Assembly: GCF_004135585.1 (NCBI RefSeq)
Contig: NZ_CP035501.1
Span: 3,977,501-4,041,500, forward strand
Source of the DNA: Sphingosinicella sp. BN140058
Lineage (GTDB): Bacteria; Pseudomonadota; Alphaproteobacteria; Sphingomonadales; Sphingomonadaceae
Length of the DNA: 64,000 bases
Direction: 5' to 3'
Shown: one piece after another, positions 17,847 through 24,054 of the stretch
Position numbering within the stretch: the first letter of the stretch is position 1
How the letters are laid out: each line of letters starts with the position of its first letter
Translations under genes and position numbers: made by a program
The notes under the pieces: model-generated
Database searches by the model: none
Seen by the model: the letters and a program-made list of their open reading frames with translations, nothing else
What the model was told of the DNA's origin: nothing

Positions 17847-18050
17847 TCATCCGTCGCAGGCGCAGCCCTTCCCCTTGTGACATGTCTTGTCCCGCGCGAT
17901 GCAACTGTCCCCGCACGCTTTTCCTTTCGAGCACAGCTTGCAGCATGCCAGTCCAGGAGCCGCGACGGCAGCACCGGCGGTGCACGGATCGAGCGATGAA
18001 GGTCCGAGCACGAGCGTGATCGCGGCGGCGAGGCCTGCAAAGCGCTTCAT
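17847..18050 (-). CDS. small secreted cysteine-rich protein
   Basis: A 67-residue protein starting MKRFAGLAAAITLVLG, a clear signal peptide, followed by a mature part of about 40 residues with nine cysteines (CCKLC, KACGDSC, TCHKGKGCAC). The CxxC spacing with Lys and Gly resembles a widespread small family with a SKGKxCGDSCI core whose function I do not know; the cysteines could bind metal or form disulfides in the periplasm. An upstream ATG at 18065 would add five residues. Confidence 0.65.
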   Translation of the reverse strand: MKRFAGLAAAITLVLGPSSLDPCTAGAAVAAPGLACCKLCSKGKACGDSCIARDKTCHKGKGCACDG

Positions 18051-18190
18051 CGATTCCACCCCCAATATGTTCGCCCCTGGATGTGTGACAGCCGATCGGT
18101 GGAGTCGAGCAGGATCTGCTCCGCAAGGAACGACCAGCAGCGGTTAGTGAGCATGGACGTTACGTGCGATCACAGGCGCCAAGCTCGTGA

Positions 18191-18784
18191 TCACTCCGCG
18201 TGGAGCAATGCGACGATCTCCGCTGCCGCCCGGATTCTGCGCTGATGATAGGCAACCAGCCGACGCCGCAGGGGCGCTCCACCATCGGCAAGCATCTCCT
18301 CGAGCGCCGCGCATTCGGCGAGGGTATCGGCAAGCACCTTTTCCTCGGCCGCGCGAACCGGGCGCAGCCTCGCGCTCGCCTGCTCGATGGCGTTCTCATG
18401 TTCGGGATTTCCGCTGAAGGAGCCGATCAGCGAGAACACGGCCTCCGCTCGGTGCACTGCCGTCCCGGTCCCTGCGCCATCGGTCGTCACAATCGGCCAG
18501 TGGCGCGGATGGATGGCACCGAGCAACAGCCGCTCCCGCCAGCGGTAGAGGTAACGAAGCCCCATCTCCGTCCAGAGAGGGACCCTGAACCCGTCGCCCC
18601 GGGGCGCTTCGACGAGCCGCTCGCCGACGAGGCGATGAAGGGCATCCCGGATCGGCGTGATGCTCGCGTTGAGACGCGATGCGAGTGCGGAGGGTTCCAG
18701 GGCTCCCCCGGCACGCAAGCTTCCCGTGCCAAGCTCCTCGCGAAGCGCGAGATAGACCCGCTCGAAGGTAGCGCCGGCGCTCAC
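18191..18784 (-). CDS. GntR-family transcriptional regulator
   Basis: A 197-residue regulator starting at GTG 18784 (VSAGATFERVYLALREELG). The winged helix covers about residues 5-70 (SALASRLNASITPIRDALHRLVGERLVEAPRGDGFRV), typical of GntR/FadR. The C-terminal helical part is a weak FCD-like domain. Upstream codons in frame lie inside the preceding phyH gene and look non-coding. Being 52 bases downstream of phyH on the same strand, it is probably part of the luxI-phyH transcript. Its ligand cannot be read from the sequence. Confidence 0.8.
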   Translation of the reverse strand: MSAGATFERVYLALREELGTGSLRAGGALEPSALASRLNASITPIRDALHRLVGERLVEAPRGDGFRVPLWTEMGLRYLYRWRERLLLGAIHPRHWPIVTTDGAGTGTAVHRAEAVFSLIGSFSGNPEHENAIEQASARLRPVRAAEEKVLADTLAECAALEEMLADGGAPLRRRLVAYHQRRIRAAAEIVALLHAE

Positions 18785-18836
18785 CGGAGTTTGTCCGATG
18801 ACGTCGGCCGGCTGGACCCGCGCCGGGGGCGGCCGA

Positions 18837-19721
18837 TCAGTCGCACGGCCCCTGCTCGCGCGAGACATAGGCGTCGAGGAGCGCCTGCTGGTCCGGGCGC
18901 AGGGCGTCGACCGCCCCGGGACGGGCGGGCATGTTGTCCTCGAGGAGGATGGACGGGCAGCATCCCTCGAAATTGCCGAGGTTGGGGCGGTGCTGGCGAT
19001 AGCCGACCAGGGCGGCGAGGGCAGGCGGAAAGCCGCGGGCGATCGCCGGCGGATAGGCAAGCCACTGGTTCTCGTAGGGCTTCAACCATCCCAGGCAGTA
19101 ACTCACGATGGCACCGCGCCGGATGTTCCGGCTCCGATTTCCTCCGGCACCGTGCAGGGTGGAGCCGAGGAACAGGAGCGCGCAGCCGGGATCAAGCTCG
19201 GTCACCTCGCCGGCGTCGGTCGGCGCCGGTTGCAACGCCCGGATGCCATGGCTGTTCGGCCAGACCAATGTTGCCCCGTTGTCGCTTGTGTAACGGGTAA
19301 ACGGCCACATCACGTTGACGAGATATTCAACCTCGCCGATGTGGCCCCGCCACATGTCCTGATCTCTGTGCGGCAGCTGTGGGCGTGCGCCGGGGTGGAT
19401 CGCAATCGCCTGGGTCAGGTTCAGCTGGATTGTGTCACACCACGGCGAGAGAATCCGCTCCGCGATATCCAGCACGAGGCGATGTTGCACGAGCTGCGCG
19501 GCGAGCCGCGATCGTGCAAGAAGGCGGCCGAAGCGCTTGGTGCGCTCGCCGTAGAAGCCGCCGTGGCAGAAAGGCGTCTCCTCGAAATCATCGGCGAGAG
19601 CGGTGTCGAGGGCTTCGATGGTGGCGCGCGGCAGCAGGTCGGGAACGACGATATAGCCGTCGCGCAGCAAAGCCTCGCTCCAGCGTTCCGCCGGGTCATC
19701 CGCGATTGCAAGCGTCGCCAT
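18837..19721 (-). CDS. phytanoyl-CoA dioxygenase (PhyH) family protein
   Basis: A 294-residue Fe(II)/2-oxoglutarate oxygenase of the PhyH family. The iron-binding facial triad is visible: His118 and Asp120 in PQLPHRDQDMW and His190 in STLHGAGGN. I chose the second of two adjacent ATGs (19721; the other is 19724) because AGGAGG sits six bases before it. It is encoded 20 bases downstream of luxI on the same strand. phyH beside luxI recurs in sphingomonads; modification of the acyl-homoserine-lactone signal or a related fatty acid is a plausible but unproven role. Confidence 0.85.
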   Translation of the reverse strand: MATLAIADDPAERWSEALLRDGYIVVPDLLPRATIEALDTALADDFEETPFCHGGFYGERTKRFGRLLARSRLAAQLVQHRLVLDIAERILSPWCDTIQLNLTQAIAIHPGARPQLPHRDQDMWRGHIGEVEYLVNVMWPFTRYTSDNGATLVWPNSHGIRALQPAPTDAGEVTELDPGCALLFLGSTLHGAGGNRSRNIRRGAIVSYCLGWLKPYENQWLAYPPAIARGFPPALAALVGYRQHRPNLGNFEGCCPSILLEDNMPARPGAVDALRPDQQALLDAYVSREQGPCD

Positions 19722-19740
19722 CATTCTCCTCCTTCGTTGT

Positions 19741-20355
19741 TCAGGCTGCGAGTACGGCATCGTCGCCGATATCCTCGATGAGCCACATCGCATTGCGGGC
19801 GAGCAGTGCCGGCGTGTCCTCGTCGACGTCGATGCGAAGGGCGCCGAGCAGGCGCCCGCTGATCGTCTGCGGCAAGCCCAGCGGGCGGCATTGCCACCCG
19901 AACGCCAGCACCTGTTGTAGCCAGGCGAGCTCCGCGACTCCCGTATAAGCTTTGATGCCACTGGCGAGGGCGTGTTCGACGAGTGCGCTGACGAGGCGGT
20001 TGCGGATCACCAAACGTGCGCGCGCGCTGGCACGCGGATCGAGACAGAAGCGCGTGATCTCCAGCATATGCGGCGACGACGGTACACCGCCAGCGCACAG
20101 GCTCGGGAACAAGGTGTCGAGAAGGTGCGGGCGGGTCGTTTTCAGAAGCCTGACCGAGCCCAGGTGCCCGCCATGCCGATCCGCGACGATCAGATAGGTG
20201 GCGTGCGGATCGTCGAATTGATCGACTTCGTAGCGATCCTCCAGCACGGGAACATCCCATTTGAGGAGATCGACGAAAACGCGCTTCCTTGCCTCGAACA
20301 TGGATCTGAGCAGCGCGTGATCACGCGGCCGCGCCTGGTCTGTGCTGACGATCAT
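19741..20355 (-). CDS. LuxI-family acyl-homoserine-lactone synthase
   Basis: A 204-residue autoinducer synthase. Family landmarks: the N-terminal MFEARKRVFVDLLKWDVP block (conserved Arg, Phe and Trp), DQFDDPHATYLIV, the GSVRLLKTTRPHLL block, and SPHMLEITRFCLDP (conserved Glu and Arg). It makes the acyl-HSL from SAM and an acyl carrier. The ATG at 20355 has GGAGGAG just upstream, ruling out the in-frame start 15 bases earlier. It lies downstream of luxR with a palindromic lux-box candidate between them. Confidence 0.93.
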   Translation of the reverse strand: MIVSTDQARPRDHALLRSMFEARKRVFVDLLKWDVPVLEDRYEVDQFDDPHATYLIVADRHGGHLGSVRLLKTTRPHLLDTLFPSLCAGGVPSSPHMLEITRFCLDPRASARARLVIRNRLVSALVEHALASGIKAYTGVAELAWLQQVLAFGWQCRPLGLPQTISGRLLGALRIDVDEDTPALLARNAMWLIEDIGDDAVLAA

Positions 20356-20406
20356 CGGCTCCTCCAGCAATTCGTGCGATCATCGCCGGAGGAGCTTGAA
20401 ACCGAT

Positions 20407-20424
20407 ATTCCCAGAAATGGGTAT
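20407..20424. promoter_or_regulatory. candidate lux box before luxI
   Basis: ATTCCCAGAAATGGGTAT is an 18-base near-perfect palindrome (arms ATTCCCA and TGGGTAT, six of seven paired, 4-base centre). It lies 52 bases before the luxI ATG and just beyond the luxR stop. Size, symmetry and position fit the binding site of a LuxR-type dimer, giving the usual positive feedback on luxI. Confidence 0.55.
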
Positions 20425-20432
20425 GGACTTGT

Positions 20433-21170
20433 TCAGAGTACTTCCCGGTACCCGACCGTGCCGTCGAAGAGGGTGAGAACCGCCAGTTGCATCGCCCTGA
20501 CGCCGCCATAGCGTTGCCGCGCCGCCTTGAGATGCTGGACGACCGTGTCCTCTCGCACGTCGAGAATACGGCCGATCTCCCACGCCGTTTTGCCGCGCAT
20601 CGCCCAAAGCACGCAGTCGCGCTGACGATCCGTCAACCGCGGTGCGGGAGGGGACTCCTCCTCGCGGATTCGCCAGAGGCGACGGGCGGCTTCGAAGGCA
20701 AAGCCTCCGATCAGGTGTGCGGCCCGCAGATGCTGTTGCTGGAGCGGCTGGCCGATCGGAGTCGCGAACGAGCACGAGCCGTTCGACTCGCCTGGGACAT
20801 GCGCCGGCACCGTGTAGCCCGCGCCGATACCGTTCCTGCCGGCAAGCGCGAGGATGTTACGATCGCGCTCTGTCAGCGGTATCATGCGCGGCAGGTCCGC
20901 CCAGGCGAACCCGACGCAGGTCATATGGCTCGCACGATGCACGGGATCCGACGCGCCAAGCTTCTCCGCGTCGAAATAATGCGCCCACTTTGGAGGGTAG
21001 TTGTGCAGGCGGATGGCCGAGCGCGGGCTGGCTAGGATATCCACATGATGTGCAAGCGCGAAGTAGCGAAAGCCAAGCTCTCGGCTGATCTCCGCGAGCA
21101 ACTCGCCGAGCTCTGCCTGGCACCGGACACCGTTCGCCTCTCGAATGAACGCTTCTACCTGATCGAACAT
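20433..21170 (-). CDS. LuxR-family quorum-sensing regulator
   Basis: A 245-residue regulator. Residues about 15-160 form the autoinducer-binding domain, with the conserved Tyr/Trp/Asp set in LHNYPPKWAHYFDAEKLGASDPV. Residues about 178-240 form the LuxR helix-turn-helix (LTDRQRDCVLWAMRGKTAWEIGRILDVREDTVVQHLKAA). It is followed by luxI on the same strand, 77 bases away, so the pair is cognate. It probably controls luxI-phyH and could also control the trb genes of the same element, as in other quorum-sensing conjugative elements (inference). Confidence 0.93.
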   Translation of the reverse strand: MFDQVEAFIREANGVRCQAELGELLAEISRELGFRYFALAHHVDILASPRSAIRLHNYPPKWAHYFDAEKLGASDPVHRASHMTCVGFAWADLPRMIPLTERDRNILALAGRNGIGAGYTVPAHVPGESNGSCSFATPIGQPLQQQHLRAAHLIGGFAFEAARRLWRIREEESPPAPRLTDRQRDCVLWAMRGKTAWEIGRILDVREDTVVQHLKAARQRYGGVRAMQLAVLTLFDGTVGYREVL

Positions 21171-21587
21171 CCTCCATTGCGGCCGGGCCGCACGTCCGCG
21201 AGAGAGCGTTCCAAACCGATCAAGTCCCGCGAGCGCCTTTCTGCTTTCGCACGAGTCGTCGATTTCTCAGGTCGACGAAACGCGCACTCACCACTCCCAA
21301 CACCTTACCGCATCTGCGAGGTATAACCAGAAAATACACCCAATATGATCGTCGCCCCTGTCGATCGGTTGTGGGGTGATCGAACGGCGTCTGCAGAGCG
21401 GTTGCGCATCGTGCGCTCAAGCGTAAGCGCCGGGATCGCGCGGTCGCAGGTGCAAGAGGGAAGGCGCGGCCCACGATCGTCAATTGCGGTCGAATCATGT
21501 CGGGCCAGGAGGGAAAAAATGGGGCGCGCTGCACCGTCGGATCGGGGTGATTTAGCGTGACTTTTTTGGGCGATGCGGGGAACGTGC

Positions 21588-21607
21588 TGGGGGCACTTTT
21601 GGGGGCA
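21588..21607 (+). repeat. two TGGGGGCA direct repeats near the element end
   Basis: TGGGGGCA occurs at 21588-21595 and again at 21600-21607, exactly 12 bases apart and 54 bases inside the tRNA fragment. Short, closely spaced G-rich repeats at this position are common at the ends of tRNA-integrating elements and fit arm-type sites for a tyrosine recombinase. No integrase is encoded nearby. Confidence 0.4.
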
Positions 21608-21660
21608 TCGTAGAAAATCCGTCGAAGAATATTCTGTTGTCACAGCGACTTAGCTCTGCA

Positions 21661-21684
21661 GTTCGGATTCCACCCTCTCCGCCA
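21661..21684 (+). other. tRNA-Ser 3' fragment, probable attR of an integrative element
   Basis: The sequence starts GTTCGGATT and ends CCACCCTCTCCGCCA: the T-loop, 3' half of the acceptor stem (CCTCTCC), discriminator G and CCA of a tRNA-Ser. The bases to its left cannot pair to make a T-stem, so this is not a complete tRNA. A 3' tRNA fragment without the gene is the usual trace left at the distal end of an element integrated in a tRNA. The intact tRNA-Ser should then lie beyond the left edge of the window. Confidence 0.6.
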
Positions 21685-21930
21685 TTTCCCTGTCCAGCGT
21701 CGTCCGTCCTGTTCGGAAGCCCTTCGGGCCTCCGCGACTGGGCTGCAACAGCACCGGTGAGAGGGACGTGGGCCGGTCGAAGGTCGAGAGCCGGGCACTT
21801 CAAGCGTGAACATGCAGGTGCGACGGCCGTCGACTGCAAGCGCCGGGAGGAAAGTCCTTTACATACCGGGGCGCGAGCGGTGAGCAGCGCCTGGCGGCGA
21901 GCCGATCGTGATCGTGACGATTGACGGAAA

Positions 21931-23847
21931 TCACCGCAGTGCGGCGTCGCCCCAGGTCGTCACCACCGGCAGGTCGCTGGTCCGGCTTTCGCGTGCGACG
22001 ATGATTTCGATCACCTTCGCCCCGCCGATGTCCGCGGCAATGGGCTGGGCCGGGTCACCGAAGCCGACCGGTGCACTGCGTGTCAGCAGGCGGCCGTCGC
22101 CGTAGACGAGGAAGCGCACCTTGTCCTGCATGTTGCGCGTGGAATCGTCGACCCCGACAAGCGCCTCGAAGCGCGACCGCCGACCCGTATTGCGGATCTC
22201 GAGCCTGGATTGGGCCAGAATTCCGATCCCCGTGTCGAAACGCCGGCCGGCGATCTGCAGCGTCTGATCGTAGGGCGTCGCGTCCGCCCGGGCGCCGCCC
22301 CAGCCCGCATAGGTCGGGCGTTCCCCGGAGTCTCGCGTGCCGCTCCATTGCCCGATCATCCTGTGGACCATCGGATCCGGTTCCGGCACCGTCACGCCAT
22401 CGGCGGCCACGTTGATGTCGCCGGGTATTTCGGAGAGGTAGACACCCGCGCCCAATCGCGGCTCGCCGCGCGCCTCGAAGATCAGGGTCTGTCGCGGCGC
22501 GAGGGTGAAGCTTTTCTCGCCCTCGAAGGGCGCCAGGACCGTTTTGTCCCACAGGTCGCGAAGGCGGATCGGCGCCGAGGCCGAGAATTTGAGATGGGCC
22601 GCGGTGAGGTCGACCTTGGCTTCGGCAAGACCTCGGTTGAACAGCGCGACCGCCTTGCGCCCGCCGCTCAGCGTTTTGACGATGATCTGCACGTCATCAC
22701 TGTCATAGGCGATCACGCCCTGATGCCCGCCGAGGTCCTGGTTGACGGCTACGATGTCGGCATTGCCCCAAATGTCGAGCAGGCTTTGCGGCGCGTCCCT
22801 GAGATCGTAGCCGATCAGCAAGGGCGCGTTGATGATAGCCCAGAGCGCGAAATGCGAGCGCGCCTCCGTGAGGTGCTTTGCATCGAAATCGCCATGACCG
22901 ATGAACAGCATGTCCGGGTCGTTCCACGCGCCCGGCTTGGCGTAGAGCGCCCGCGTCGAGGCGCTGTCGAACGTGTGCAGCATCCGGGTCCAGACGGGCG
23001 TTATGTCGCCGCTGGTCCGCCAGAGATGACCGATATCCTTGCCCCAGCTACGGACATCGGCACTGCCCCAGGCGCAGATCGAGAAAACGAAGTCACCGTC
23101 GGGATTGTGCTTGTGGAGCGCTTCCGCAACCGCCTGGTACATCGATCTGACCGCGGGGATGTCCGTCCGATTGACCGACGCCTGATCGATGAGAGGCGCG
23201 ACCGGGCGATAATCGTGCTCGCGCACGATTGCGCTGCCCGGTGCATAGACGTTGATCCCGCATGCATCGACCTTGATATAGTCGAAGCCCCATTCGCCGA
23301 AGTAGAGCGCAATGTCCTGATCGACATGGCCGAGCAGGCCCACCTCGCGCTCCGCGACGGTGCCTTCGGGCAGATTGGGCGAATGAAGGTCGTAGGCCTG
23401 CGAACAGGCGTTACGACCGATGTCGCTATAGATGCCGGCTTTCAGTCCCATCGCATGCAGACGGTCGGTGAATGGGCGGAAGCTGCTGTCCGCGCCCTTG
23501 ACCGCCGCAGAGGGAAAGATGCGGGTGCGGATCTGCATGCGGTCGTCCGACGTTCGCCGCTTCAGCCACCAACCATCGTCCACGTTCACATAGACGTAGC
23601 CCAATTTGGCAAGGCCGCTGTCCACCAGCTTGCGGGCGGCGCCCATCACCTTGTCCTCGTCCACCTCCGTCCGGAATGCGTTCCACGAGCTCCAGCCCAT
23701 TGGAGGAGTCCGCGCCTGCTTGCGTTCCGGCAAGGTCCAGCGGCCGGCCGGCCGGATCGGATCCCGTGCCTCCGCGGCGGCGATTGCGGGCATGCTCAAC
23801 AGCAGCCCGGCGAAACCGATGTAAGCGAAGGCGCGACTCTTGATCAT
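21931..23847 (-). CDS. secreted GH27 alpha-N-acetylgalactosaminidase/alpha-galactosidase with NPCBM domain
   Basis: A 638-residue exo-glycosidase with a signal peptide (residues 1-25). The GH27 barrel covers about 45-430: PPMGWSSWNAF, VNVDDGWW, nucleophile Asp194 in DYIKVDACG and acid/base Asp281 in RTSGDI. An NPCBM carbohydrate-binding domain covers about 490-636. The C2-recognition loop reads SICAWGSAD: the Glu that selects galactose in alpha-galactosidases (CEW) is Ala259 here, and residue 262 is Ser, both small as in alpha-N-acetylgalactosaminidases. With AgaS and a sugar kinase nearby this favours GalNAc, though galactose is not excluded. Confidence 0.88.
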   Translation of the reverse strand: MIKSRAFAYIGFAGLLLSMPAIAAAEARDPIRPAGRWTLPERKQARTPPMGWSSWNAFRTEVDEDKVMGAARKLVDSGLAKLGYVYVNVDDGWWLKRRTSDDRMQIRTRIFPSAAVKGADSSFRPFTDRLHAMGLKAGIYSDIGRNACSQAYDLHSPNLPEGTVAEREVGLLGHVDQDIALYFGEWGFDYIKVDACGINVYAPGSAIVREHDYRPVAPLIDQASVNRTDIPAVRSMYQAVAEALHKHNPDGDFVFSICAWGSADVRSWGKDIGHLWRTSGDITPVWTRMLHTFDSASTRALYAKPGAWNDPDMLFIGHGDFDAKHLTEARSHFALWAIINAPLLIGYDLRDAPQSLLDIWGNADIVAVNQDLGGHQGVIAYDSDDVQIIVKTLSGGRKAVALFNRGLAEAKVDLTAAHLKFSASAPIRLRDLWDKTVLAPFEGEKSFTLAPRQTLIFEARGEPRLGAGVYLSEIPGDINVAADGVTVPEPDPMVHRMIGQWSGTRDSGERPTYAGWGGARADATPYDQTLQIAGRRFDTGIGILAQSRLEIRNTGRRSRFEALVGVDDSTRNMQDKVRFLVYGDGRLLTRSAPVGFGDPAQPIAADIGGAKVIEIIVARESRTSDLPVVTTWGDAALR

Positions 23848-24054
23848 GGATTACCTGCTCAGCGTTGAGGCACGAAGAAGGACGGGCGACGCCACTGAGT
23901 GCTTTCGATTCGTCACGAGGTCCAGCGCCGACGGCTTCGAGCATGGGACATTGGGGCCGCCGGCTCAGCCAGACGGCGGCTCAACATCATTGCGGGAAAC
24001 GCCGCCCGACGACCAAGATTGGACCGCGTGTGGCCCCGCGCGGCGAGCCGTGGA

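Larger units (their letters stand above)
21171..21930. other. right-hand end of the mobile element and its junction
   Basis: No protein-coding gene is supported. The stretch holds the luxR upstream region, a pair of TGGGGGCA repeats (21588-21607), the tRNA-Ser 3' fragment (21661-21684) and a hairpin GGAAGCCC-TTC-GGGCCTCC at 21715-21733 without a T-run. From 21685 on the sequence would be the original chromosome. A minus-strand frame here encodes GGEGGIRTAE, the usual spurious translation across tRNA-Ser 3' ends. Confidence 0.5.

Noticed and set aside
21552..21839. 95-codon minus-strand frame encoding GGEGGIRTAE
   Set aside because: This is the usual spurious translation across a tRNA-Ser 3' end; the frame has no ribosome binding site and no protein-like rest.
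21845..21857. GGGAGGAAAGTCC, identical to a hallmark stretch of RNase P RNA
   Set aside because: The following conserved parts (the ACAGAA-type segment and the closing P4 strand) are missing within the next 400 bases, so there is no complete rnpB; coincidence or a tiny remnant.
22210..23868. 552-codon plus-strand frame across the GH27 gene
   Set aside because: Antisense shadow; the minus strand encodes a complete GH27 enzyme with both catalytic Asp residues.
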